NCBI RefSeq assembly: GCF_009818105.1
Contig: NZ_CP046564.1
Location: 1,364,001-1,428,000, forward strand
Direction: 5' to 3'
Source of the DNA: Bacillus sp. N1-1
GTDB taxonomy: Bacteria; Bacillota; Bacilli; Bacillales; Guptibacillaceae
DNA length: 64,000 nt
Below the pieces are notes generated by a model that did no database searches, was not told the DNA's origin, and saw only the letters and a program-made list of their open reading frames with translations. The first letter of the stretch is position 1. Each line of letters starts with the position of its first letter. A program made the position numbers and the translations under genes. This document shows positions 17,626-27,009 of the stretch, in pieces.

Positions 17626-17675
17626 AGAAAAGCTACGTCATTCTACGAGTTGTGGAGTGAGGTAGCTTTTTTAGT
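17608..17675 (+). repeat. Direct repeat copy A: XRE gene end plus terminator
   Basis: About 68 bases that recur at 27833-27900 with one substitution and one single-base indel. The segment holds the last six codons of the XRE gene and the whole terminator. The two copies are in the same orientation and bracket the nas gene cluster. Confidence 0.93.
17629..17672. terminator. Bidirectional terminator
   Basis: Stem AAAGCTAC-G-TCATTC paired with GAGTGA-G-GTAGCTTT (one G/G mismatch, one G-U), 11-base loop, six Ts. Ends the XRE operon and the convergent small membrane gene. Confidence 0.9.
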
Positions 17676-17854
17676 TATTTAGGTTGTTTTCCGAAGTTAA
17701 GCGCGATCGAAATGATGCCTACAAGGAAACATGGAAAACTAATGAGTAAGGCTTCAATCCATGAATTTCCGATTGTTCGGTACAATAAGATGGCTAAGGT
17801 CGCGACGATAAAGTATGTAGGTATGAATTTTCTTGATAACAGTAATTTATTCAT
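17675..17854 (-). CDS. Small two-helix membrane protein
   Basis: 59 residues; ATG at 17854 lies nine bases after GGAG, preferred to an upstream in-frame start at 17869. Two membrane helices (about 10-27 and 33-52) and a basic tail NFGKQPK. No family recognised. Confidence 0.6.
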   Translation of the reverse strand: MNKLLLSRKFIPTYFIVATLAILLYRTIGNSWIEALLISFPCFLVGIISIALNFGKQPK

Positions 17855-17905
17855 AAGATCCAGCTCCAACGCTACGAGAGTCGTTTCAAAGTTTCAATGA
17901 TTGGT

Positions 17906-17945
17906 TTCGACATATTGTAACATGAATCGGGTGGTGACAGGCACT
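17906..17945 (+). repeat. REP-like 40-bp element, copy 1
   Basis: Starts TTCGACA, continues with an AT-rich TAACA segment and ends CGGGTGGTGACAGGCACT. Near-identical copies lie at 27928-27966, 32787-32826 and 41957-41995, with a core-only copy at 31716-31734. Confidence 0.85.
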
Positions 17946-18020
17946 TACCTGACCTGTAAGTCTTTCTCACATCATTCTTTTCTGATCGTCCAAGCCTTTT
18001 CAGTCACTTGTTGAATTTCT

Positions 18021-18075
18021 TGTGAGAATTCCTAACGCTAAATTAATTTTTAATTTTCAGACATGATAGGATAAT
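18021..18075 (+). promoter_or_regulatory. TnrA/GlnR-type box and promoter of nasBC
   Basis: TGTGA-N7-TAACG at 18021-18037 matches the TnrA consensus TGTNA-N7-TNACA except for the last base. A GATAAT -10 at 18070-18075 predicts a start near 18082, putting the box centre about 53 bases upstream, close to the activating position known for TnrA at Bacillus subtilis nas promoters. The -35 is weak, as expected for an activated promoter. Confidence 0.7.
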
Positions 18076-18109
18076 TTCATACTTTAATGTGTTAGGAAGA
18101 GGGGATACC

Positions 18110-20401
18110 GTGAAGGAGAAAATCTTGGTCGTTGGAAATGGTATGGCAGGCATACGTTTTCTTGAAAGTTTTCTAAAAATTGAACCGGAGCGGTTTGAGA
18201 TTACGGTTATTGGAAAAGAGCGATATCCAGCTTATAACAGAATGATGCTCTCTAGTATTCTTCAGGGAGAGACACCACTTGAAGATGTGGTTATATACGA
18301 TATGGAATGGTATGTGTCTCAGGGCATATGTTTTTTTGCAAATGAAACTGTTGTGTCGATTCTCCCTGCTTCGAACCAAGTGAAAACGGACCGAGGCAGA
18401 AAGATTCCTTACGATCACCTTGTCATTGCATCCGGTTCTAGCCCCTATGTTCTCCCGGTGAAAGGTGCTGATCTGAATGGTGTGATGGCCTTTCGAACGT
18501 TGCAGGATTATGAAGAATTGTTGAGCAGAGCTGGTCGATCTCGGAAGGCGACGGTGATTGGGGCTGGACTACTTGGTCTTGAAGCGGCGGTTGGTCTAGT
18601 GAATCACGGGTTTGAAACTACGGTAGTGCATCATCAGCCGAACGTAATGAATCGCCAGCTCGATACGTATGCTGCTGGTTTATTACAAGAAGAACTCGAG
18701 GCGCAGGGCATACGATTTTTACTGAACAAGCGAACGAAAGAATTGCGGGGGAATCGGAGGGTAGAAGCGATTCGTTTTGCAGATGGACATTCAATGGAGA
18801 CGGATCTTGTCCTTATGTCAGTTGGCATTCGTCCGAATGTTGATTTTGCCAGAAGATCTGGACTTGAGATTAGGAAAGGGATTGTGGTGAATGACGCCAT
18901 GCAGACGAACCTTCCCAACGTTTATGCGATCGGTGAGTGCGCAGAGCACCGTGGAGTGACTTATGGACTTGTTGGGCCAATCTATGAGCAGGCAAGTCAG
19001 TTAGCGCGGACGCTTTCTGGAATTCGCGGGGAACGATACAAGGGCTCAACGGTTTCTACTTTTCTCAAAATCCGTAACATCGAGGCATTCTCAGCTGGAC
19101 AGGTGCTTGAAACGGAAGAGACGAGAACATTTAAATGGATTGATCCCGTTCGAAACATCTACAAAAAAATTGTAACGATGAATGATTCAATTATCGGTGC
19201 CATTCTTTATGGAGATACAACGGATGCCAATCAAATTTCCAAAATGGTACTCGATCAAGCATCGGTGAAAGGAATTCCGGAATACAGCATGATGCCAGGT
19301 GAATCGAGTGGTGAGACTACCATGCTTGAAGTGCCAGATAGCACAACAATTTGCCAGTGTAACGGAGTGACAAAAGGAGCGATTACAGCCGCGGTTCATA
19401 AAGAAGGATTAACGACAGTTGATGAAATTAAACTTCATACAAAAGCCTCTAGTTCTTGCGGTGGTTGCCGCGGTGTGGTGTGTGACTTGCTTGATGCTTG
19501 TTTAAATACGGAAGTTCAGGTTACGCCATCGATGTGTCCGTGTACGTCCCATACTGAACAGGAAATTGTGGAAGCAATTCGCGGTGAGAACCTACATGAT
19601 GTAAAAGAAGTTCATCAGTTGTTCGGATGGAAAGACGATGGCGGATGCGACACCTGTCGACCAGCTTTATCGTACTATTTAAACGGACGTTCGGATGAGC
19701 CGTCTGTATCGTCTTCATTATTGGATGATGGAACATATGCAATTGTTCACAAAATGGGCTCAGGATTTGCGACTGGAGAAGATTTAAGGAGCATCACTTC
19801 AATCACAGAGCGTTTTAACGTGCCGATACTTCGCTTTACGGAACAGCGGATAAAGATGATTGGTGTGCAAAAAGAAGCGCTTCCTTACGTACTTGAACAA
19901 CTTGGGGCGGCTGGGTCTTCAGGGGATCTTTCTATCCGAATTCATGAAGGGGTTGAAATTGGTTATAAAAAAGTGATGCAGTTTATTCAACTAGGGAAGG
20001 AATTCGAGCGGCGTCTTGGAAGATTGAATTTGCCTGAAAAAGTAGACATAACGGTATCAGCTTCTTTTCTAATTGATTTCGATACAGATCTTATAGTTGT
20101 ATATGAGGGAAATCATTTTGAAGCGCATTTGACGGACAACGGGGAATCACATCTTTTATTCCGTGTCGAAGAAGAGGTTGAGCTGATCGATCAAATAGGG
20201 GCATTCCTTCAACTTTATAAACTTGATGCATTTTATCATGAACGGGTGCAAGACTGGGTCAGTCGAGCTGGATTAATTCAGGTTAGGGAAGCCATTTTTG
20301 ATGAGGAGATGTTTGCAGGTTTGCAGGCTTATCTGGATCAATATATTGAAAATCAAGTAAAACAATCATATCGTACAGTGATGAGGAGTGTGGAGAGATG
20401 A
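18110..20401 (+). CDS. nasB: Assimilatory nitrate reductase electron-transfer subunit NasB
   Basis: 763 residues from GTG at 18110 (AGAGGGG six bases upstream; an in-frame GTG at 18089 lacks a site). FAD/NAD-binding Rossmann domains (VVGNGMAGIRFLES; GAGLLGLEAAVG; IGECAEHRG) are followed by two BFD-like [2Fe-2S] modules (CQCNGVTKGAI...SCGGCRG; CPC...GCDTCRP). The C-terminus resembles the sulfite/nitrite reductase domain of NasD but lacks all four cysteines for siroheme-Fe4S4, so it is a non-catalytic relic or scaffold. It passes electrons from NAD(P)H to NasC. Overlaps nasC by ATGA. Confidence 0.93.
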   Translation: MKEKILVVGNGMAGIRFLESFLKIEPERFEITVIGKERYPAYNRMMLSSILQGETPLEDVVIYDMEWYVSQGICFFANETVVSILPASNQVKTDRGRKIPYDHLVIASGSSPYVLPVKGADLNGVMAFRTLQDYEELLSRAGRSRKATVIGAGLLGLEAAVGLVNHGFETTVVHHQPNVMNRQLDTYAAGLLQEELEAQGIRFLLNKRTKELRGNRRVEAIRFADGHSMETDLVLMSVGIRPNVDFARRSGLEIRKGIVVNDAMQTNLPNVYAIGECAEHRGVTYGLVGPIYEQASQLARTLSGIRGERYKGSTVSTFLKIRNIEAFSAGQVLETEETRTFKWIDPVRNIYKKIVTMNDSIIGAILYGDTTDANQISKMVLDQASVKGIPEYSMMPGESSGETTMLEVPDSTTICQCNGVTKGAITAAVHKEGLTTVDEIKLHTKASSSCGGCRGVVCDLLDACLNTEVQVTPSMCPCTSHTEQEIVEAIRGENLHDVKEVHQLFGWKDDGGCDTCRPALSYYLNGRSDEPSVSSSLLDDGTYAIVHKMGSGFATGEDLRSITSITERFNVPILRFTEQRIKMIGVQKEALPYVLEQLGAAGSSGDLSIRIHEGVEIGYKKVMQFIQLGKEFERRLGRLNLPEKVDITVSASFLIDFDTDLIVVYEGNHFEAHLTDNGESHLLFRVEEEVELIDQIGAFLQLYKLDAFYHERVQDWVSRAGLIQVREAIFDEEMFAGLQAYLDQYIENQVKQSYRTVMRSVER

Positions 20402-22539
20402 AGGATTTTTTGCATCATTTCAGACAGACAGAACGGGAACGAGGCTCAGAAGAGGTTTATGAATCACAGTGTCCATTTTGTAGTGTGCAATGTACAATGA
20501 AGCTTGTAGAAGAGCGAATCGTGACACGTAAAAAAATTTCTGTAAGCGGCACGTCAAATGAGACGTCTGAAGGTCGCCTTTGTGTAAAGGGAATGCATGC
20601 GCATCAACATCACTTCAATCCGAAACGTATTCAAACACCACTTCTTAGAAAAGGGAATGCCTTTGTCTCCATTACATGGGACGAGGCATTTTCTTATTTA
20701 AGTGAGCGCTTTCAATCCATCCGGAAGAGAGATGGAAACGATGCGATTGGGGTGTATGGTGGTGGATCGCTCACAAATGAAGAAGCGTATTTGCTTGGGA
20801 AATTTGCCAGAGTGACACTTGGGACACGTTTTATCGACTATAATGGACGATTTTGTATGTCAGCGGCAGCTTCAGGAGCCAATGATGCTTTTGGAATTGA
20901 CCGCGGGTTTACGAATAAGCTGAGTGAAATCCCTTATTCCAAATGCATCATTCTCGCTGGGACCAATTTGGCTGAATGTCAGCCAACTTTAATGCCATAT
21001 TTGGAAGAGGCGAAGCAAAATGGCGCTTATATTATCGCGATTGATCCTCGAGAAACAGGAACGACAGATCTAGCAAATGAACATGTAAAAATTAAGCCAG
21101 GGATGGATGCATCTTTTGTAAATGGGCTTATTAAAGTGATGTTAAATGAGAATCTGGTTGATCCAGAGTTTATCACTGAACGAACGAATGGGTATGAAGA
21201 GCTTTGTGGTCATATAAAGGAAGTTGATGTTGCGCATATTTCTGAACTTGTAGATGTCCCTGTGGAAACAATAATAGGGGTTGCTCGTGCTTTCGCGTCA
21301 TCACCGACAGGAATGATTCTTACGGCTAGGGGAGTTGAGCAGCAGGCTTATGGCTATGATACGGTCAGAAATTACATCAATTTGCTTCTTTTAACCGGGA
21401 AAATCGGTCGAATTGGCTGTGGATATGGTGCTGTGACCGGTCAGGGGAATGGACAGGGAGGACGTGAGCATGGGCAAAAGGCTGATCAGCTTCCGGGCTA
21501 TCGTTCCATTGAAAACCTTGAGGACCGACGCTATATTTCCGACGTGTGGGGGATAGAGGAAAAAGACCTGCCTCGAAAAGGTGTATCTGCCTACGAAATG
21601 ATGGAGAAGATTGATGACGGTGAGATAAAAGGGCTATTTGTAATGGGGTCGAACCCTGTTGTGTCGAATCCAAACAGTCATCTTGTTGAACGTGCGCTCG
21701 GCTCTCTCGAGTGTCTTGTTGTCGTCGATCTGTATGAATCTGAAACTGCTAAACTAGCTGATTTGATTCTACCATCTTCTTCCTATCTTGAAGATGAGGG
21801 AACGATGACGAACTTTGAAGGTAGGGTTGTGCTTCGGAATGGGGCACGTAATCGTCCTGCCAATGTAAAGCATGACTGGGAAATCCTATGTGAGCTGTCC
21901 TCTGTCCTTGGAAAAGGAAGCCACTTCCCCTACACCAACCCTATAGAGATCTTTAATGAATTACGTATAGCGAGCAAAGGGGGCATTGCAGACTATTCTG
22001 GTATCACCTATAGCCGACTTCAAACGGAGCGTGTGTATTGGCCATGCACGGAAAAGAATCCTCTTGGTGTAAAACGATTGTTTAGCGAGTCGTTTCCAAC
22101 AAAAGATGGTCGTGCTTCAATTGGCGCGATCCCTAATCACGTTCCTAGCGAACAAATAAATGAACACTATCCGTTGTATTTAACGACCGGAAGAGTACTT
22201 GAGCACTATTTGACAGGCGTACAAACACGTCATTCTCCAGGTCTTCGTTCAAGAGTACTTGAGCCTTTTGTTCAAATTCATCCGGATACAGCAAAGCGTT
22301 TTGGGCTGCAAGCTCATGAAATGGCACGATTAACCTCACCACGAGGTAACATCCAATTAAGGTGTCATCTATCCGAAAAAATACGCCCTGACACCCTTTT
22401 TGTACCGTTTCATTGGGGAGGGGAGCAGTGTATTAACCGGCTAACCTCTCATGAACTGGATCCGAGGTGCAAAATGCCTTCATTTAAAGTTTGCTCTGTA
22501 GATATTCGCCCTGCTAAAGCGAATATTGATGTAAAATAA
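20398..22539 (+). CDS. nasC: Assimilatory nitrate reductase catalytic subunit NasC
   Basis: 713 residues, standard for NasC. The N-terminal motif CPFCSVQC with a later cysteine in GRLCVKG binds one [4Fe-4S] cluster; the body is a molybdopterin oxidoreductase (YGGGSLTNEEAYLLGKFAR, GTNLAECQPTLMPYL, GRIGCGYGAVTGQGNGQGG) and the C-terminal domain binds the molybdopterin dinucleotide (LTTGRVLEHYLTGVQTRHSP, cited in part). Reduces nitrate to nitrite in the cytoplasm. Molybdenum-cofactor genes are not in this window. Confidence 0.95.
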   Translation: MKDFLHHFRQTERERGSEEVYESQCPFCSVQCTMKLVEERIVTRKKISVSGTSNETSEGRLCVKGMHAHQHHFNPKRIQTPLLRKGNAFVSITWDEAFSYLSERFQSIRKRDGNDAIGVYGGGSLTNEEAYLLGKFARVTLGTRFIDYNGRFCMSAAASGANDAFGIDRGFTNKLSEIPYSKCIILAGTNLAECQPTLMPYLEEAKQNGAYIIAIDPRETGTTDLANEHVKIKPGMDASFVNGLIKVMLNENLVDPEFITERTNGYEELCGHIKEVDVAHISELVDVPVETIIGVARAFASSPTGMILTARGVEQQAYGYDTVRNYINLLLLTGKIGRIGCGYGAVTGQGNGQGGREHGQKADQLPGYRSIENLEDRRYISDVWGIEEKDLPRKGVSAYEMMEKIDDGEIKGLFVMGSNPVVSNPNSHLVERALGSLECLVVVDLYESETAKLADLILPSSSYLEDEGTMTNFEGRVVLRNGARNRPANVKHDWEILCELSSVLGKGSHFPYTNPIEIFNELRIASKGGIADYSGITYSRLQTERVYWPCTEKNPLGVKRLFSESFPTKDGRASIGAIPNHVPSEQINEHYPLYLTTGRVLEHYLTGVQTRHSPGLRSRVLEPFVQIHPDTAKRFGLQAHEMARLTSPRGNIQLRCHLSEKIRPDTLFVPFHWGGEQCINRLTSHELDPRCKMPSFKVCSVDIRPAKANIDVK

Positions 22540-22568
22540 TCTAACATACAAGAGAAAAAAGGATTTAA

Positions 22569-22599
22569 AGAGGTAGCAGAGCTTTCGTGCTGCCTTTTT
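22569..22599 (+). terminator. Terminator after nasBC
   Basis: Eight-bp stem (AGGTAGCA with TGCTGCCT, one G-U), nine-base loop, T-rich tail. It separates nasBC from the transporter/nitrite reductase unit. Confidence 0.75.
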
Positions 22600-22644
22600 C
22601 GTCGTTTTGCGCCCTTTTTAATGTAATCGCTTCCGAAAATAGGA

Positions 22645-22661
22645 TGTTAGATAAGATGACG
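22645..22661 (+). promoter_or_regulatory. TnrA/GlnR-type box upstream of the nitrate transporter
   Basis: TGTTA-N7-TGACG matches TGTNA-N7-TNACA except for the final base, the same deviation as the nasB box. Candidate -10 elements TATTAT (22675-22680) or TATTTT (22686-22691) lie downstream. The gap from 22600 to 22749 holds no gene. Confidence 0.62.
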
Positions 22662-22749
22662 AATTGCAACATTCTATTATCAGAATATTTTAAACTTCAA
22701 AACATATCCAGGATATGCATCTTTTGAAAATGAGGAGGAAATACGCAAC

Positions 22750-24207
22750 GTGAAAAAACGACGAATTGCCCCTAACGTTTCGATCCTTGGTCTGACTACT
22801 TTTGCATTCTTTCTGTCCTTTGTTGTTTGGTTTAATATGGCACCTTTTATTCACGTGATTGAGCAGACGTTTCAACTCACGAATGATGAGGTTGGTGCGT
22901 TACTAGTGATGAATGTTGCCTTAACCATTCCAGCGCGTGTATTGATTGGCGTTCTGGTTGATCGATTTGGTTCACGAAAGGTTTATTCAAGTTTATTAAT
23001 CCTGATGAGTATTCCGTGTTTTGCTTTTGCATTAGCAACGACCTATTGGCAACTTCTCATCAGTCGAATGTTTCTTGGGATTATCGGTGCTGGTTTTGTT
23101 ATCGGTATCCGGATGATCTCAGAATGGTTTCCAGAGAAAAGGTTGGGGATTGCAGAAGGAATTTATGGTGGTTGGGGGAACTTCGGTTCTGCTGCAGCTG
23201 CCATGTCACTGCCTGCGTTAGCTCTTTTCTTAGGAGGGGAAGAAGGCTGGCGATATGCAATTGGAATAACTGGATTACTTGTTCTCATCTATGGATTTGT
23301 TTTCTTCTTCAAAGCTTCAGATACACCTGAATCGAAATCCTTACCAGGTGCGAAGCGGAAGGGAGGACTTGAAGTAACAAGCTACAAAGGCTTGATTGGT
23401 CTACTCGCCATGATGCTTCCGATGTACGGAATTCTAGGGGTGTTCCTATGGAAACTATATACGATGGCCATCCTTTCGAGTGGAGCAGCAATCAGTGGGT
23501 GTATGATTCTCCTCATCCTTTTTGTTGTTAGTAGCTTCCGGACAATACAGTATAACCGTCGTTCTCTAGAACGAGGTATTCCTGATCATGAGAAGTATTC
23601 GTTCAAACAGGTGTTTATTCTTGCGGCTGCTTACTTTGTAACATTTGGCTCTGAACTGGCGGTTGTGTCGATGCTTCCTCTGTTTTTTAGTGAAACATTT
23701 GATCTTGGTCTTGCTGCCGCTGGTCTGATTGCGGGATCATTTGCCTTTACAAACCTTGTTGCTCGTCCACTTGGTGGTTACTTGAGCGATCGATATGGGC
23801 GAAAGTTGATACTTACGATTATGCTTTTAGGACTCTCGGTTGGTTATTTTCTCATGTCACAAGTAACCGGAACATGGCCACTCGCACTCGCCATTGCGGT
23901 AACGATGCTTTGCTCTTTTTTTGTACAGGGTGGGGAAGGTGCAGTGTTTGCAATGGTACCGCTCGTAAAGAAGAAAATTACAGGGCAAATTGCTGGACTC
24001 GTCGGCGCCTACGGCAATGTTGGGGCCACCACGTTTCTAACGGTTTATAGCGTTATTCAACCGGGACAATTTTTTATGGTGATTAGTGTGACGGGCATGG
24101 TCTGTACGGCGGGAATGCTTTTGCTTGCTGAACCGAGTAGACAAGGCATTCGGAAAAGAAAAATGTCGAGGATGGGCGTACCGTCAAATTCTAGCGTATC
24201 AAGATAA
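22750..24207 (+). CDS. Nitrate/nitrite transporter, NNP family of MFS
   Basis: 485 residues from GTG behind GAGGAGGAA. Twelve hydrophobic segments. The two nitrate signatures are present: GIYGGWGNFGSAAAAM (helix 5) and GAYGNVGATTFLTVYS (helix 11). It carries nitrate in, or exchanges nitrate and nitrite, feeding NasBC and NasDE. In Bacillus subtilis the transporter gene nasA is divergent from nasB; here a NarK/NasA-type gene sits between nasC and nasD, so the order differs. Confidence 0.92.
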   Translation: MKKRRIAPNVSILGLTTFAFFLSFVVWFNMAPFIHVIEQTFQLTNDEVGALLVMNVALTIPARVLIGVLVDRFGSRKVYSSLLILMSIPCFAFALATTYWQLLISRMFLGIIGAGFVIGIRMISEWFPEKRLGIAEGIYGGWGNFGSAAAAMSLPALALFLGGEEGWRYAIGITGLLVLIYGFVFFFKASDTPESKSLPGAKRKGGLEVTSYKGLIGLLAMMLPMYGILGVFLWKLYTMAILSSGAAISGCMILLILFVVSSFRTIQYNRRSLERGIPDHEKYSFKQVFILAAAYFVTFGSELAVVSMLPLFFSETFDLGLAAAGLIAGSFAFTNLVARPLGGYLSDRYGRKLILTIMLLGLSVGYFLMSQVTGTWPLALAIAVTMLCSFFVQGGEGAVFAMVPLVKKKITGQIAGLVGAYGNVGATTFLTVYSVIQPGQFFMVISVTGMVCTAGMLLLAEPSRQGIRKRKMSRMGVPSNSSVSR

Positions 24208-24227
24208 TTATGAACGGAGGAGATCGT

Positions 24228-26636
24228 ATGAAAGAACGAATCATCGTTATAGGAAATGGTATGGCAGGCATTCGATGTGTGGAAGAGATCGTGAAATTGA
24301 AGCCGGATGCATACGACATCACTGTAATCGGTAAAGAACGGACTCCGGCATATGACCGTATTCAATTATCAACGGTTTTACAAGGGAATGGCACTGTTGA
24401 TGAACTTCTAATCAAATCGATCGATTGGTATGACGAACAGCTGGTGACGCTTAAGACAGGGGAAGCCGTGACAGAGATTGATAAAGAGCAGAGGATCGTC
24501 TACACAAACAAAGGAGAAACGTTATTATATGATCGCTTAGTTATTGCAACAGGCTCTAATCCTTTTATCATTCCGTTTCCAGGTGTAGATAAAAAAGGTG
24601 TTATTACGTTCAGAGATATTGATGACTGCAACGCCATGATTGAATCGGCAAAAACGAAGAAGAAAGCTGTCGTTATTGGAGGAGGGCTGCTTGGATTAGA
24701 AGCAGCAAGGGGGCTGCTTAATTTAAATATGGAAGTGAGCGTTGTCCATAATACAGACGCCCTTATGGATCGTCAACTAGATGCAACGGCTTCCCAAATG
24801 CTAAAGGGTGAACTCGAACAACAGGGAATGACCTTCTTCATGGAAAAAGAGACAACAAAAGTGATGGGGAATGACCATGTGAGTGGTCTTGCTTTCAAAG
24901 ATGGCGATGAGATTGACGCCGATCTTGTGGTCATGGCAGTAGGGATTAAGCCAAATATCGCCCTTGCGAAAGAAACCGGGCTAGAGACAAACCGCGGCAT
25001 TATCGTAGATGATTTTATGAGAACATCTTTTGATGGAATTTATGCGGTTGGCGAATGTGCAGAACACCGCGGAATCGCTTATGGACTTGTTGCTCCACTT
25101 TACGAACAGGCCGCCGTCCTCGCAAAAACGATTAGCGGAGATGAGACGTCACCTTATGAGGGTTCCGTTGTTTTTACAAAGCTTAAAGTATCAGGTGTAG
25201 ATGTTTTTTCAGCCGGGATTTTTCAAGAAGAAGAAGGTATAAAGGCGATTCGCATTCACGATGAGTCTGAAGGCATTTATAAGAAAATCATGATCGCTGA
25301 TGAGAAAATAGTCGGAACGGTAATGTTTGGAGATACGTCCGATAGTTCAAGAATTCTTAGTTACATGCGATCGGAAATGAACATAGGGACAATGAAAAAG
25401 GTGGCTCTTCTAGAACCAGAAGGAGAGGAAAGTGGCACGAATCTGATTGCGTCAATGCCTGATGGAGAAATCGTTTGTGGGTGTAATGGTGTAACAAAAG
25501 GAACGATAACGAATGCGATTCAAGAACAAGGGCTTCGAACAGTTGGCGAAATCAAAGGATGTACGAATGCGTCAAGGTCATGTGGTGGGTGTAAACCGCT
25601 AGTCAGTCAAATCCTGGAGCATACCCTCGGTGACGGAGTTAATCTTGGTGAAGAAATGGAACCGATTTGTGGATGTACGCCTCTTTCTAGAAATGAAGTT
25701 GTTGAAGCGATTCGAGAAAAAGGGCTTCAATCAACGAAAGAAGTGTATCATGTACTTGATTTTGAAAATAAAGAAGGTTGTTCAAAATGTCGTCCTTCTC
25801 TTAATTACTATCTTGGCATGCTGTTCCCTGAAGAATATGAGGATGAGGCAGCCTCCCGTTTTGTAAATGAACGTATGCACGCCAATATTCAAAATGATGG
25901 TACTTTCTCGGTTGTTCCTCGCATGTATGGGGGTGTCACGACTTCGGATCAGCTTAGGAAAATTGCAGATGTGAGTGATAAATACAAAATCAAAATGCTG
26001 AAAGTAACAGGCGGACAACGAATTGATATGCTCGGTGCGAAGAAAGACGACCTACCATCGATTTGGTCCGATCTTGATATGCCTTCAGGATATGCGTACG
26101 GAAAAGCGCTACGAACTGTGAAGACATGTGTTGGAGAGCAGTTTTGTCGCTTTGGTACGCAGGATTCTATTGGTCTAGGCGTTCGCCTTGAAAAGAAATT
26201 TGAACGGCTTCAGACCCCACATAAAGTAAAGATGGCAGTATCTGCCTGTCCTCGAAGTTGTGCAGAGTCAGGTTTTAAAGATGTGGGTATCATTGGAGTG
26301 GATGGAGCATGGGAACTTTATGTTGGCGGGAATGGAGGCATTAATGTCCAGAGTGGCCACTTGCTTGCGAGTGTTACGTCCGATGAAGAAGTGATGCGAA
26401 CGACAGGAGCGTACCTCCAATACTACCGCGAAACGGCAAATTATTTAGAACGAACGTCAGCGTGGGTGGGACGAGTTGGTATTGATCATGTAAAAGAGGT
26501 CCTTTCGGATGAGGGTGAAGTGAATAACCTGAATGATCGTATTGACCTTGCGCTTCGATCAACAAGAGACCCATGGAAAGAAGCGCTTGAAGATCGAACC
26601 GTTCGTCAACAATTCGAAACGATTTTACAACCATAA
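24228..26636 (+). CDS. nasD: NAD(P)H nitrite reductase large subunit NasD/NirB
   Basis: 802 residues; ATG at 24228 follows CGGAGGAG, an earlier in-frame ATG at 24210 precedes it. FAD and NAD domains (VIGNGMAGIRCVEE; GGGLLGLEAARG), two [2Fe-2S] modules (CGCNGVTKG...SCGGCKP; CGC...GCSKCRP), then a siroheme/[4Fe-4S] domain with C634-x5-C640 and C674-x3-C678. Reduces nitrite to ammonium with six electrons. Strongly similar to NasB along its first 520 residues, showing a gene-duplication origin. Confidence 0.96.
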   Translation: MKERIIVIGNGMAGIRCVEEIVKLKPDAYDITVIGKERTPAYDRIQLSTVLQGNGTVDELLIKSIDWYDEQLVTLKTGEAVTEIDKEQRIVYTNKGETLLYDRLVIATGSNPFIIPFPGVDKKGVITFRDIDDCNAMIESAKTKKKAVVIGGGLLGLEAARGLLNLNMEVSVVHNTDALMDRQLDATASQMLKGELEQQGMTFFMEKETTKVMGNDHVSGLAFKDGDEIDADLVVMAVGIKPNIALAKETGLETNRGIIVDDFMRTSFDGIYAVGECAEHRGIAYGLVAPLYEQAAVLAKTISGDETSPYEGSVVFTKLKVSGVDVFSAGIFQEEEGIKAIRIHDESEGIYKKIMIADEKIVGTVMFGDTSDSSRILSYMRSEMNIGTMKKVALLEPEGEESGTNLIASMPDGEIVCGCNGVTKGTITNAIQEQGLRTVGEIKGCTNASRSCGGCKPLVSQILEHTLGDGVNLGEEMEPICGCTPLSRNEVVEAIREKGLQSTKEVYHVLDFENKEGCSKCRPSLNYYLGMLFPEEYEDEAASRFVNERMHANIQNDGTFSVVPRMYGGVTTSDQLRKIADVSDKYKIKMLKVTGGQRIDMLGAKKDDLPSIWSDLDMPSGYAYGKALRTVKTCVGEQFCRFGTQDSIGLGVRLEKKFERLQTPHKVKMAVSACPRSCAESGFKDVGIIGVDGAWELYVGGNGGINVQSGHLLASVTSDEEVMRTTGAYLQYYRETANYLERTSAWVGRVGIDHVKEVLSDEGEVNNLNDRIDLALRSTRDPWKEALEDRTVRQQFETILQP

Positions 26637-26663
26637 ATAACTATGATTGGGAGGAGTGCTCAG

Positions 26664-26984
26664 ATGACAGTTCAGGCAACGAAGGTCAATATTGGAAGAA
26701 TCGAAAATTTTCCCCGACAGTCAGGAAAAACCGTCGAAGTTCTAAAATGGTCAATTGCTGTTTTTCACTTGTCAGATGGAACGCTACAGGCCGTTGAGAA
26801 CAAATGTCCTCACAAAGGAGGTCCACTTGCGGAAGGAATTGTATGCGGGGACCATGTTTATTGTCCGTTTCACGATTGGAAAATCAATATGAAAGACGGA
26901 GAGGTTCAGAAACCAGATACCGGATGTGTTCAGACGTTTTCTATAGATGAAAAAGATGGTTACGTATACCTGACAATTGAGTAG
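26664..26984 (+). CDS. nasE: Nitrite reductase small subunit NasE/NirD (Rieske type)
   Basis: 106 residues; ATG at 26664 is seven bases after GGGAGGAG. One Rieske [2Fe-2S] domain with CPHKGGPLAEG and CPFHDWK as the Cys-x-His and Cys-x2-His ligand pairs. Partner of NasD; 27 bases downstream of it and 25 before nasF. Confidence 0.95.
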   Translation: MTVQATKVNIGRIENFPRQSGKTVEVLKWSIAVFHLSDGTLQAVENKCPHKGGPLAEGIVCGDHVYCPFHDWKINMKDGEVQKPDTGCVQTFSIDEKDGYVYLTIE

Positions 26985-27009
26985 ATGACTAAAAAAGGGA
27001 GCGATCAAA

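Noticed and set aside
18021..18037. Reading TGTGAGAATTCCTAACG as an Fnr box for nasB
   Set aside because: The second half does not give TCACA after six bases, while the seven-base spacing fits TnrA well.
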